From an uncultured Dorea sp. (lineage in GTDB: Bacteria; Bacillota; Clostridia; Lachnospirales; Lachnospiraceae), in the NCBI GenBank assembly GCA_910584265.1, contig CAJTZE010000004.1:1-64000 (forward strand): DNA of 64,000 nucleotides, given 5' to 3'. The translations under genes were made by a program, and so were the position numbers. Below the pieces are notes generated by a model. It worked only from the letters and a program-made list of their open reading frames with translations. It was not told the DNA's origin and did not search any database. Positions 25,335 to 34,398 of this stretch are shown piece after piece (position 1 is the stretch's first letter; each line of letters opens with the position of its first letter).

Positions 25335-26747
25335 CTATTCTTTTCCATTAAAACAGTATGTGCAGACCTTACACGGCTCTATTCCAATCGATTCCAGCAG
25401 ATCATCCAGCCTGTGGTATCTCAGGGTCGTGAAATTCTGCTGTTTCCGGATATCCTCTATCATCTGCGCATATCTGCAGCTGCATGGGTCTGCATATTCC
25501 TCCAGCACTTCCTTCGGACAGTCTGCTCCTTCCCGTTCCTCGATCACCCGGCGGGTAATCAGCTCCATATCCGACTTCGAGCGGGAGAAATTCAGATATT
25601 TACAACCATACAGGAGCGGCGGGCAGGCAGGCCGCACATGCACTTCCTTCGCACCGCTGTTATATAAGAACTCTGTCGTTTCCCGAAGCTGTGTCCCTCT
25701 TACAATGGAATCGTCAATCAGGAGGAGCTTCTTATTCTCAATCAATGCCTGTACCGGAATCAGCTTCATGCGGGCAATCAGGCTCCTCTGGCTCTGGTTC
25801 GTAGGCATAAAGGAACGCGGCCAGGTAGGCGTGTACTTGATAAACGGTCTGGCATATGGAATCCCCGATTCGTTGGCATACCCGATAGCATGGGCAACAC
25901 CGGAATCCGGCACGCCCGCAACAATATCCGGATGCACGGAATCACCGTCCCGCTTTGCCAGCATGCTTCCGCAGCGGTAACGCATCTCCTCTACATTTAC
26001 CCCTTCATATCCGGAAGTCGGATAACCATAGTATACCCACAGGAAAGAGCAGATCTTCATCTTATCCCCCGGCTCCACAAGCGTCTGTACACTCTCCGGC
26101 GTTACATACACGATCTCACCCGGACCCAGCTCCTTATAATCCCGAAAGCCCAGATTGATGTAGGCATGGCTCTCAAAGGACAGACAGTAGGCATCCTCCT
26201 TATGTCCGATCACAAGCGGCGTCCGTCCCATACGGTCCCTTGCCGCATAGATCCCCTCTTCTGTCATCAGCATCAGTGTCAGGGAACCGTCTACAATCTC
26301 CTGCACATGACGGATTCCCTCTACAAAACTGTCCTTCTCACAGATCAGCGCAGCAATCAATTCTGTTACGTTGACATTTCCGGTAGTCATTTCCTGAAAA
26401 TGTGCATTCGACTTCTGATATAGATTCTCCAGCAGTTCATCACTGTTATTCACCTTTCCCACAAAGGTAAGGGCAAAGCTCCCAATCTTGGAACCAAACA
26501 GCAGCGGCTGAGGTTCAAAATCCGAGATACACCCGATTCCAAGATTCCCCTTCATCGTTCCCACATCACGGTCAAACTTCGTACGGAACGGCGAATTTTC
26601 AATATTGTGGATCGCCCGGTCAAATCCGCCTTTACCATGAACGGCCATGCCGCCCCTTCTGGTTCCCAGATGTGAATGGTAATCTACTCCGTAAAAAAGC
26701 TCCAACACGCAATCTTCCTTCGATGCTACTCCGAAAAAACCACCCAT
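25335..26747 (-). CDS. purF: Amidophosphoribosyltransferase paralogue lacking the catalytic cysteine
   Basis: The 470-residue protein has the PurF architecture: an N-terminal Ntn glutaminase-like domain (HLGTRRGGMAVHG, SFALTFVGKVNN) and a phosphoribosyltransferase domain with the PRPP loop LLLIDDSIVRGTQ. Normal PurF begins MCGIFG, and Cys1 is the glutaminase nucleophile; here the start is MGGFFGV, so glutamine hydrolysis should not occur. Several Cys (CKVCTYC at the end) could bind the Fe-S cluster of Bacillus-type PurF. It is alone, not in a pur operon, downstream of gatB. It may use ammonia or have a regulatory role; a true purF should exist elsewhere. Confidence 0.85.
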   Translation of the reverse strand: MGGFFGVASKEDCVLELFYGVDYHSHLGTRRGGMAVHGKGGFDRAIHNIENSPFRTKFDRDVGTMKGNLGIGCISDFEPQPLLFGSKIGSFALTFVGKVNNSDELLENLYQKSNAHFQEMTTGNVNVTELIAALICEKDSFVEGIRHVQEIVDGSLTLMLMTEEGIYAARDRMGRTPLVIGHKEDAYCLSFESHAYINLGFRDYKELGPGEIVYVTPESVQTLVEPGDKMKICSFLWVYYGYPTSGYEGVNVEEMRYRCGSMLAKRDGDSVHPDIVAGVPDSGVAHAIGYANESGIPYARPFIKYTPTWPRSFMPTNQSQRSLIARMKLIPVQALIENKKLLLIDDSIVRGTQLRETTEFLYNSGAKEVHVRPACPPLLYGCKYLNFSRSKSDMELITRRVIEEREGADCPKEVLEEYADPCSCRYAQMIEDIRKQQNFTTLRYHRLDDLLESIGIEPCKVCTYCFNGKE

Positions 26748-26834
26748 AAATCTTCTCCTTCTATCCTTTACTTTTCACTGATATTTGAACATCTATTTAA
26801 AACATTTCGTGCCTATTATAGCACTCCTTCTGCC

Positions 26835-28268
26835 TTAGGACAACATTTCTTTCAGTTTCCTGTTTACCGTTCCAGGGTCTGCCTTTCCTTTCACTGCCTT
26901 CATCGTCTGCCCCACCAGAGCGCCCAGCGCTTTCTTCTTGCCGCCCTTGTAATCCGATACAGCCTGTGGATTTTCTGCGATTACCTTCGCAAGAACCTCC
27001 TCTAAAGCTCCCTCATCATTTTCTATTTTCAGTCCCTGCTCCTCCACATATTTTTCCGGATCTACATTCTCATCAAAAATCTTTTCAAATACCTCCTTTG
27101 CCACAGAGCTGTTGATCACTCCCGCTTCCGTCATGGCAATCAGCTTTGCCAGATTTTCCGGGTCAAAACAAATGTCCTCCGGCTCTTGTCCCCGCTCCTT
27201 CAAAAGCCTGAGCGTCTCTACGATCAGCCAGTTTGCCGCCTTCTTCGGCTTGCCGCAGACCGCCGCCACAGCCTCAAAAATGTCTGCCATATGCTTGGAG
27301 CCGGTAATGATTTCGGCATCGTACCGGGGGATATCAAATTCCTTCTTATACCGCTCCAGCTTCTCTGTGCGCAGCTCCGGCTGCCTTGCCTTAATCTTAG
27401 CCAGCCATTCATCACTGATTACAATCGGTACTAAATCCGGCTCTGGGAAGTACCGGTAATCCTTCGCGTCCTCTTTGGAGCGCATGGCATGGGATACTTC
27501 CTTGTTATCGTCCCATCTTCTGGTCTCCTGAACTACCTTCTTTCCTTCCTCCAGAAGCTCAATCTGCCGCCTGCGCTCCCCCTCTATCGCTCTGGAAATC
27601 GCTTTGAACGAATTCAGGTTCTTCATCTCCGTTCTGGTGCCGAGCTCTGTACTCCCCGTTTCACGGACAGACAGATTGACATCCGCCCTCATGGAACCCT
27701 CCTGCAGCTTACAATCAGAGGCTCCCAGATACTGGATGATCAGCCGGAGCTTTTCCAGATAAGCAATCACCTCATCTGCGGACCGCATATCCGGCTCTGA
27801 AACGATTTCTACCAGCGGTACGCCGCTGCGGTTATAGTCAACCAGAGACGTATCGTCCCACTCGTCATGCACAAGCTTACCTGCATCCTCCTCCATATGC
27901 ATCTCATGGATCCGGACTTTTTTGCGGGTGTTTCCGCATTCTATCTCAATATAGCCGTTTCTTGCGATCGGAAGATAAAGCTGTGAAATCTGGTAATTCT
28001 GCGGATTATCCGGATAGAAATAGTTCTTCCGGTCAAATTTGCATACCCTTGCGATCTCACAGTTGGCCGCTAAGCCGATTGCCGCCGCATACTCCACCAC
28101 CTGCCTGTTCAGCACCGGAAGGGAACCGGGCATGCCTGTGCAGACCGGACAGGTATGAGTATTAGGCGCACCCCCGAACTTTGTACTGCAGCCACAGAAA
28201 ATCTTCGTCTTTGCCGCAAGCTCCACATGAACCTCCAGGCCGATCACGGTCTCATACTGTTTTGCCAT
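26835..28268 (-). CDS. gatB: Asp/Glu-tRNA amidotransferase subunit B
   Basis: GatB, 477 residues, binds mischarged tRNA and activates the Asp or Glu acyl group for amidation. The opening YETVIGLEVHVEL, the zinc/Mg region CGCSTKFGGAPNTHTCPVCTGMPGSLPVLN, and the C-terminal helical/YqeY domain (VGQTMKAVKGKADPGTVN) are all present. Its ATG overlaps the gatA stop codon by one base. It is the last gene of the aspS-gatC-gatA-gatB operon. Confidence 0.96.
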   Translation of the reverse strand: MAKQYETVIGLEVHVELAAKTKIFCGCSTKFGGAPNTHTCPVCTGMPGSLPVLNRQVVEYAAAIGLAANCEIARVCKFDRKNYFYPDNPQNYQISQLYLPIARNGYIEIECGNTRKKVRIHEMHMEEDAGKLVHDEWDDTSLVDYNRSGVPLVEIVSEPDMRSADEVIAYLEKLRLIIQYLGASDCKLQEGSMRADVNLSVRETGSTELGTRTEMKNLNSFKAISRAIEGERRRQIELLEEGKKVVQETRRWDDNKEVSHAMRSKEDAKDYRYFPEPDLVPIVISDEWLAKIKARQPELRTEKLERYKKEFDIPRYDAEIITGSKHMADIFEAVAAVCGKPKKAANWLIVETLRLLKERGQEPEDICFDPENLAKLIAMTEAGVINSSVAKEVFEKIFDENVDPEKYVEEQGLKIENDEGALEEVLAKVIAENPQAVSDYKGGKKKALGALVGQTMKAVKGKADPGTVNRKLKEMLS

Positions 28269-29752
28269 TACTGCCTCCCTCCCTTCTCATCTGCCGCCGC
28301 AAGCTGCGGGCGGGCATACCCCCTTATTCTTTCCACCGTATATGCCGCCCGGATGATCTTATTCTCCTGATAGCAGTCACCGATCAGCTGCATTCCAATG
28401 GGCAGCCCCTTAGAATCTATCCCCGCCGGAACGCTGATTCCCGGAAGCCCTGCAAGATTTACAGAAACGGTATATACATCACTCAGGTACATTTTCAGCG
28501 GGTCGCTTAAACTGCTTCCAAGCTTTGGCGCGGTTGTGGGCGCCGCCGGTGCAACGATGACATCGTATTTTGCAAATGCCCTGTCAAATTCCTGCTTGAT
28601 CAGCGCCTTTGTCCGGAGCGCTTTCAGATAATAGGCATCATAGTACCCTGAGCTTAAGACAAAGGAGCCCAACATGATCCTCCGCTTCACCTCCGCACCA
28701 AAGCCCTCCGACCGGGACTTCTTATACATATTATGAAGCCCCTCATATTCTTCCGTGCGATAGCCGTACTTTACTCCGTCAAATCTGGACAGGTTAGAGC
28801 CTGCCTCCGCGGAAGCGATCACATAGTACGCCGGAATCGCATATTTCACCAAATTCAGATCAAATTCTTCTACAATGGCTCCCTTTTTCTCCAACTCTTT
28901 TACTGTCTGTAAAATCGTATCCTTTATTTCCTTATCCAGTCCTTCCCCAAAATAGTCCCTTGGAATTCCGATCCTCATTCCCTGTACATCCTCTGTCAGA
29001 GCGCTGGTAAATGCATAGGACTCTCTTCCCACAGAGGTACTGTCCTTGGGATCATGACCGGCAATCACTTCCAGAATCGAAGCACAGTCTGTTACATCTC
29101 TGGCTGCCGGTCCTATCTGATCCAGCGAAGAACCGTAAGCAATCAGCCCATATCGGGACACTGTTCCATAGGTAGGCTTTAGCCCAGCCACACCGCAGAA
29201 TGCACTGGGCTGCCGGATAGAGCCGCCGGTATCAGACCCCAGGGCATAAAAGCACTCCTGTGCCGCCACAGCCGCGCAGGAGCCGCCCGAAGAACCGCCC
29301 GGCACATGCTCCAGATTCCATGGATTTCTTGTCACACCATAATAAGAAGTTTCCGTGGTACTCCCCATAGCAAACTCATCCATATTGGTTTTCCCTAACA
29401 TAACCGCTCCTGCCGCTTCCAGCCTTTTCATAGCCTCCGCAGTATAGGATGGAACAAAATTTCCCAAAATCTTTGAACCGGAGGTAGTGAGCACACCTTC
29501 TGTGCACATGTTATCCTTCACCGCCATGGGAACCCCGGCAAGGGGGCCGGTAAGCTCTCCGGCATCAATCAGCTTCTGTACCTCATCTGCGCGTTTCAGC
29601 GCCTCCTCTCTATTTATCGTTACAAAGGCGTGTACATCCTTTTCTACCTTATCAATCTGTGCAAGAGATGCCTCTACAGCTTCCCGGACGGAAATTTCCC
29701 CTGCACGTATTTTTTTACCCAGCTCTACCGCTGTCAGACATGTAATATCCAT
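28268..29752 (-). CDS. gatA: Asp/Glu-tRNA amidotransferase subunit A
   Basis: GatA, 494 residues, is the amidase that releases ammonia from glutamine. The Ser-cisSer-Lys triad region is visible: Lys in GVPMAVKDNMCTEG and the serines in HVPGGSSGGSCAAVAA and SDTGGSIRQPS. Length is typical. It follows gatC by 26 bases and overlaps gatB, consistent with a fixed stoichiometry. Confidence 0.97.
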   Translation of the reverse strand: MDITCLTAVELGKKIRAGEISVREAVEASLAQIDKVEKDVHAFVTINREEALKRADEVQKLIDAGELTGPLAGVPMAVKDNMCTEGVLTTSGSKILGNFVPSYTAEAMKRLEAAGAVMLGKTNMDEFAMGSTTETSYYGVTRNPWNLEHVPGGSSGGSCAAVAAQECFYALGSDTGGSIRQPSAFCGVAGLKPTYGTVSRYGLIAYGSSLDQIGPAARDVTDCASILEVIAGHDPKDSTSVGRESYAFTSALTEDVQGMRIGIPRDYFGEGLDKEIKDTILQTVKELEKKGAIVEEFDLNLVKYAIPAYYVIASAEAGSNLSRFDGVKYGYRTEEYEGLHNMYKKSRSEGFGAEVKRRIMLGSFVLSSGYYDAYYLKALRTKALIKQEFDRAFAKYDVIVAPAAPTTAPKLGSSLSDPLKMYLSDVYTVSVNLAGLPGISVPAGIDSKGLPIGMQLIGDCYQENKIIRAAYTVERIRGYARPQLAAADEKGGRQ

Positions 29753-29778
29753 ATTCTATCCTCCAAAAATCCCGCTGT

Positions 29779-30072
29779 CTATCCAATCGTCTTCGGCACC
29801 TTAAAGCTCTGCTCTGACCTGACCGGTGCATTTGCCAGCGTCTCTCTGCTCCCATCCCCATTCGTCACCACATCCTCGCGAAATACATTATTTACCGCAA
29901 ATACATGGGACATCGGCTCGGTTCCTTCCGTATCCAATTCATTCAGGGTATCGATATAATCCAGCATCCGCTCCATATCCAGCTTGGCCGCTTCCTTCTC
30001 CGACTCTGACAGCTCCAGCTTTGCCAGGATTCCTACATATTCTATTGTTTCATCTGAAATTCTATCTGCCAT
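29779..30072 (-). CDS. gatC: Asp/Glu-tRNA amidotransferase subunit C
   Basis: GatC, 97 residues, clamps GatA to GatB. The pattern ISDETIEYVGILAKLELSE ... MLDYIDTLNELDTEGTEP and the C-terminal ...VPKTIG are characteristic. The ATG at 30072 follows AGAAAGGAAGC; a longer in-frame reading to 30135 is mostly basic residues without homology. It lies 73 bases after aspS. Confidence 0.93.
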   Translation of the reverse strand: MADRISDETIEYVGILAKLELSESEKEAAKLDMERMLDYIDTLNELDTEGTEPMSHVFAVNNVFREDVVTNGDGSRETLANAPVRSEQSFKVPKTIG

Positions 30073-30145
30073 AACTGCTTCCTTTCTATATTTTCTCTGC
30101 TTCTTACACGCTTTCCTGCTTCCGCGGCATCTCACGGATCATCCG

Positions 30146-31480
30146 CTATGGTTCCAGCCTGCTCAAATCCCTCGGGAACAGTGTTGTCTCCCTCACATTA
30201 TCTTCGCCCGTAAGTTTCATAGTCAGCCGTTCCAGACCGATTCCCAGTCCGCCGTGAGGCGGCATTCCATGCTTAAAGGCATCCAGATAACAGGTAAGTC
30301 CCTCTTCCTCCATGCCTCTTGCCGCCATTTTTTCTTTCAGGGCCTTATAGCTGTGGATACGCTGTCCGCCGGTGGTAATCTCCATTCCCTTATACAGCAG
30401 GTCAAAGCTCAATGTATATCTGGTATCCTCCGGGTCATCCATTGCATAAAACGGACGCTTCTTAGACGGATAATGTGTAACGAACACAAAATCACTGCCC
30501 CATTCTTCCTTCGCATACTGCCCTATCAGCACTTCCTCCTCCGGCTCCAGATCAAAGGGGTTCTTCATCTTACGGCCGTATTTTTCTGCCGCCCTCTGCT
30601 TCGCCTCATCAAACCGGACAGTTGGAATCCGGCTCACATCCGGCAGTGTAATATTTAAAATATCCAGCTCTTTTGCATACCTCCTGCCAAGAAGCTCCAT
30701 CATATACTGCAAAAGCCCCGTCTCCATTGCCATAAGCTCCTCAAAGCCGTCGATATAGCCCATCTCAAAATCCAGACTGGTATACTCATTCAGATGACGC
30801 TTGGTGTTGTGCTTCTCCGCCCGGAATACCGGTGCCGTCTCAAATACTCTGTCATAGACTCCTGTCATCATCTGTTTATATAACTGGGGACTCTGCTGCA
30901 GAACCGCCGGCCTGTGAAAATATTCCAGCCGGAACAGGTTCGCGCCTCCCTCCGCACTCTTCGCCCCGATCTTCGGTGTATGGATCTCCGTAAAGCCCTG
31001 CTCATATAAGAAATCCCGGAATGCTCTGGTAATCCCCTCCTGAATCTTAAATTTGGCACGTTCACTGATATTGCGCAGGGAAATGGAGCGGTAATTCAGT
31101 TTCGCATCCAGAGAGGTATTCAGTTTCCATTTGGAAATAGCAAGCGGCATCATCTCATCCTCCGGCTCACTTAATACCCTCAGCGCTTCCATACGGATTT
31201 CGATGCCGCCCGGCGCTTTCTCATTCTTCTCCAGTATGCCTTCTATCTCAACCGTATCCGCTTCCTTCACATTCTTCAGGGCAAATCCGGCCGTCCCTTC
31301 CTCGTACACTCCCTGAAGCAGCCCTTCCCTCTTTCTCAAAATGATAAACGCAATGTTTCCCATATCCCGGATTGCATGGACAGCCCCGTTTACCTTCACT
31401 CGCTGTCCTGCCTTGCAGCAGGTAAGAAGCTCACTGATTTCTAATGTATCCTTCTTTACAATTCCTGTTAAATACTCCAT
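30146..31480 (-). CDS. aspS: Aspartyl-tRNA synthetase, archaeal-type (probably non-discriminating)
   Basis: The 444-residue class II synthetase lacks the GAD insertion of bacterial AspRS (about 590 residues) and matches the shorter archaeal/eukaryal type: an OB-fold anticodon domain (1-110), motif 2 ETAPVFRAEKHNTKRHLNEY and motif 3 GLGIGLERLTMKL. With gatCAB in the same operon, it most likely charges tRNA-Asn with Asp for amidation to Asn-tRNA; this is inference from context. The operon is under a T-box, and a housekeeping bacterial AspRS probably exists elsewhere. Confidence 0.93.
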   Translation of the reverse strand: MEYLTGIVKKDTLEISELLTCCKAGQRVKVNGAVHAIRDMGNIAFIILRKREGLLQGVYEEGTAGFALKNVKEADTVEIEGILEKNEKAPGGIEIRMEALRVLSEPEDEMMPLAISKWKLNTSLDAKLNYRSISLRNISERAKFKIQEGITRAFRDFLYEQGFTEIHTPKIGAKSAEGGANLFRLEYFHRPAVLQQSPQLYKQMMTGVYDRVFETAPVFRAEKHNTKRHLNEYTSLDFEMGYIDGFEELMAMETGLLQYMMELLGRRYAKELDILNITLPDVSRIPTVRFDEAKQRAAEKYGRKMKNPFDLEPEEEVLIGQYAKEEWGSDFVFVTHYPSKKRPFYAMDDPEDTRYTLSFDLLYKGMEITTGGQRIHSYKALKEKMAARGMEEEGLTCYLDAFKHGMPPHGGLGIGLERLTMKLTGEDNVRETTLFPRDLSRLEP

Positions 31481-31502
31481 GATGTCCCTCCTCTTCTCTT
31501 AA

Positions 31503-31637
31503 GAACAAAAGTACGCTTCGCACACTTCCGCGTTATTATATTCCTGGCGGCGCTGCTTTTGTTCCGCGCGCGCTGTTGCGCATCTTAGTTTTTGTTATCC
31601 AGAGAAATCCGGAGGACTTTCCTGGATAACAAAAAAC
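31503..31637 (-). promoter_or_regulatory. Stacked hairpins between the T-box and aspS
   Basis: Two inverted repeats follow the T-box terminator on the minus strand: a ~15-bp stem (31588-31602 with 31622-31637) whose 5' arm uses the terminator's own T-run, and GAACAAAAG/CTTTTGTTC (31503-31511 with 31556-31564) just before the aspS ribosome site. They may form a second attenuation or translational control step. Confidence 0.45.
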
Positions 31638-31963
31638 ATCCCGGGGCACAAATACATGTGCTCCGGGACGGATGTTGTCATAATCCGCGGTACCACCCGC
31701 ATTGAATCTCCGGTCCGGCGGATACCCCGCCTTCCCTTTCAATTCCTCTCTAAATACTTAACGCGTACTAAACGTACCAGCCTACTATCATTCCACGGTA
31801 TTCCTGCAATCCTGCACTTTGCAAGCATGCCAGATGCTTCAGCCAGTCTGCTCCCAAGTGTTCCCATATCTCCCATTCCTCAAAAGATGCTCTCAGTCGG
31901 TGACATCTTATTCCTGTCAAGTTCCAAGGATTAGAGTCTTGTTCTCAGCATTCTCTAAAACTG
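31638..31963 (-). promoter_or_regulatory. T-box riboswitch of the aspS-gatCAB operon
   Basis: The minus strand carries the T-box sequence GGGTGGTACCGCGG (31685-31698 region), which pairs with uncharged tRNA CCA. A terminator follows: CGTCCCGGAGCACA and TGTGCCCCGGGATG around a 6-base loop, then TTTTTT. The CGTCCC arm can alternatively form the antiterminator. Stem I is not of the usual form, and I could not fix the specifier codon; GGAACTTGACAGG contains both AAC (Asn) and GAC (Asp). Confidence 0.9.
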
Positions 31964-31969
31964 ATTTTT

Positions 31970-31998
31970 ATATTAGCACAGTGCTTCCCATTTTGCAA
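31970..31998 (-). promoter_or_regulatory. Promoter of the aspS-gatCAB leader
   Basis: Minus-strand TTGCAA (31993-31998) and TAATAT (31970-31975), spacer 17 bp, placing the start of the T-box leader near 31963. Confidence 0.65.
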
Positions 31999-32144
31999 GA
32001 TTCATTTTTAAAATTTCGATATTATTATATTTAATCAATAATATTGACTCTTTCTTTCTATATATTTATGTTCTAATCCGATAACCCTTCTTTATCTATC
32101 ATAATAGGCTAAATTGCCATATAACAGCAGCCTATGCTTTCAGA

Positions 32145-32173
32145 TTGTGGAGAAAGTAAAAATAAGCTATAAT
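32145..32173 (+). promoter_or_regulatory. Promoter of the sensor/ABC cassette
   Basis: TTGTGG (32145-32150) and TATAAT (32168-32173) with a 17-bp spacer, 31 bases before the regulator's start. Confidence 0.65.
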
Positions 32174-32204
32174 ATTAATTATAAATTCTGCCAGAGGAGA
32201 TGAG

Positions 32205-32881
32205 ATGAACTGCATGAAAAAAATACTGATAATTGAAGACGATACGGATTTAAGAGAGGGACTGCATTTCTCATTTGAAAGCGATGGATATGCTGTTACA
32301 GATGCAGGAACAAAAAAGAGGGTCTTCAGAAAATCAAAAAAGCTGTCTTCGACCTTATACTGCTAGACTGCAATCTCCCGGACGGAACCGGATTTGAGCT
32401 GTGCCGGGAGGTCCGGCAGTTCAGCCCGCTTCCCATCATCATGCTGACCGCCCGCGATACTGAAATGGATGAAATCAAGGCTTTAGAACTGGGAGTAAAT
32501 GATTATCTGTCGAAGCCTTTCTCTTTGGGCGTTCTCAAGGCGAGAATGAAGCGGATCCTAAACGAACAGTCTAACTCTGCTATTATAAAGTCCGGCACTA
32601 TATCCATAGACAAGAACACCTGCAAAGTCTATAAAGATGAAACGGAAATTCCGCTGAGCAGACAGGAATACCGGCTGCTCCTCTATCTAATCGAAAACAA
32701 GAACCACGTCCTGTCAAAGGAACAGATTTTAAACCAGATCTGGGACAGCGGCGGCAGATATGTGGATAGTAATACCGTCTCCGTCAATATCAGCAGATTA
32801 CGGACCAAATTAGAAGACGATGCATCCAATCCGGCCTATATTAAAACCATTCACGGCATTGGATACATCTGGAAGGAATAG
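32205..32881 (+). CDS. OmpR-family response regulator, split by a -1 frame break at A_AAA_AAG
   Basis: From ATG 32205 (site GAGGAG) the frame reads MNCMKKILIIEDDTDLREGL ... VTDAGTKK and then meets a stop at 32364-32366 after 53 codons. The -1 frame from 32318 continues EGLQKIKKAVFDLILLDCNLPDG to a complete winged helix ending at 32881. Joined by a -1 shift the protein has 225 residues with phospho-acceptor D55. The break coincides with the heptamer A AAA AAG (32312-32318) in the correct phase for -1 ribosomal slippage, as in dnaX. It may be programmed frameshifting, transcriptional slippage on A6, a real mutation or a sequencing error. The kinase gene follows by 3 bases. Confidence 0.8.
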
Positions 32882-32884
32882 GCC

Positions 32885-33757
32885 ATGGCACTTCATATAA
32901 TACTTCTTATTCTATTATTCATCGTTATCGGTTACAGCATTTATCGAAAGCGGAAAACATTCCAATCGATAAACCGCCTTCTGGACTGTGTGCTCAGCCA
33001 GGAACCGATTGCATTATCCGATACAAAAGAAGGTGAATTATCCGCCCTGGTAAGCAAGATCAACCGGATCCAGCAGGTTTTGGGAAAACAGATTATGCAG
33101 GCAGAGGATGAAAAAGAACAGGTGAAAAGCCTTGTCTCAAATATGTCCCACCAGCTAAAGACACCCTTGGCTAATCTTTCCCTATATACGGAAATTCTAA
33201 GCATCCCCCAGCTGACAGAAGAAAAGAAGGCGGATGCTGCTCAAAAGCTAAAAAGACAGGTCGATAAACTGGACTGGATCATCGGCTCCCTAGCTAAAAT
33301 GGTAAAGCTGGAGCAAAATGCTATTACATTTGACATAGAACCGCTTCCCATACGGGGAACCATTCTGGATGCGATAGATACGGTATATGAAAAAGCCGAA
33401 AAAAAGCATATTTCTCTCACCTCCGAGCCTTATGACGACATATTACTGTACCATAACAGGAAGTGGACGGCTGAGGTATTTGCAAATCTGCTGGAAAATG
33501 CCGTCAAGTATACGGCCCCCGGCGGCGCTGTTCAGATCAGCATCCATCCATATGAAATATATACAGAAATCATGTTCACAGACAACGGGTGCGGCATCCG
33601 CGGGGAGGAAATCCCCCGCATATTCCAACGGTTTTACAGAAGTCCGGAAACCGAACAAACCGAAGGCTCCGGCATAGGATTATATCTGTCCAATCTGATC
33701 CTCGAAAAAGAAAAAGTAAAATCTATGGCGAAAAAGAACATCAGGTTACTGCCCTAA
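32885..33757 (+). pseudogene. Histidine kinase with lost C-terminus
   Basis: The 290-residue frame has a single N-terminal TM (about 2-18), H-box SNMSHQLKTPLANLSLY, N-box ANLLENAVKY, G1 TDNGCGIRGEEIP, F-box IFQRFYRSPE and G2 GSGIGLYLSNLI. After ILEKEK the normal final strands (about 25 residues ending in a T-T-x-S-type motif) are missing and the frame runs into the transporter gene in the wrong register. Type and context match BceS-like kinases beside FtsX exporters. It might retain partial activity, but the ATPase fold is incomplete. Confidence 0.75.
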
Positions 33758-34398
33758 AGGACATCAGCCTCAGTGTAAAGGAAGGCGAATTTATTGCCAT
33801 CGTCGGAACCTCCGGCTCCGGCAAATCTACACTTTTGAATCTTATTGGGGGACTGGATATCCCCACAGAGGGAAACATCTTTATCAAAGGGAAAGACATC
33901 AGTTCCCTGACAAGAAAGGAACTGACCATTTTCCGGCGCAGGAATATCGGCTTTGTATTCCAGAACTACAGCCTGATGCCTGTGCTGAATGTGTATGACA
34001 ACACCGCCCTTCCCATCACATTTGACAGGGGAAACCATATTAGCCGGGGTTACATTGAAGAACTGCTGAGAGAATTGGGAATCTGGGATAAACGTAAAAA
34101 ATATCCAAATGAGCTGTCCGGAGGACAGCAGCAGAGAACGGCAATTGCAAGAGCGCTGGCAAACCGCCCCGCAATCCTGCTGGCTGACGAACCCACCGGG
34201 AATCTGGATTCCAAGACCACCGTCGAGGTGATCGGCCTGCTAAAAGCAAGCTGCCGTAAATACAGCCAGACTATACTAATGGTTACCCACAATGAAGCTA
34301 TCGCACAGATCTGCGACCGGATCATCCATATCGAGGACGGCATGATATCACCGGGAATCCGAAAGCTTTCTCACAAAGGCGGTGATGACAGATGCTAA
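33715..34398 (+). pseudogene. ABC transporter ATP-binding protein without its own start
   Basis: From KSKIYGEKEHQVTALKDISL the frame is a BceA/MacB-type ATPase: Walker A GTSGSGKST, Q-loop VFQNYSLMPVLN, signature LSGGQQQR, Walker B ILLADEPTGNLD, His THNEAIA. Only the first ~10 residues and the start codon are absent, because the sequence is fused to the kinase gene at about 33712-33720 in a frame -1 to it. The rest is intact and overlaps the permease start by 7 bases. Expression would need a -1 shift from the kinase frame, for instance at GAAAAAG (33730-33736), or a weak internal start. Confidence 0.75.

Noticed and set aside
33730..33736. GAAAAAG as a second programmed -1 frameshift site (kinase to ATPase)
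   Set aside because: The heptamer is not one of the efficient slippery types, and both genes have lost residues at the junction, so deletion is the better explanation.
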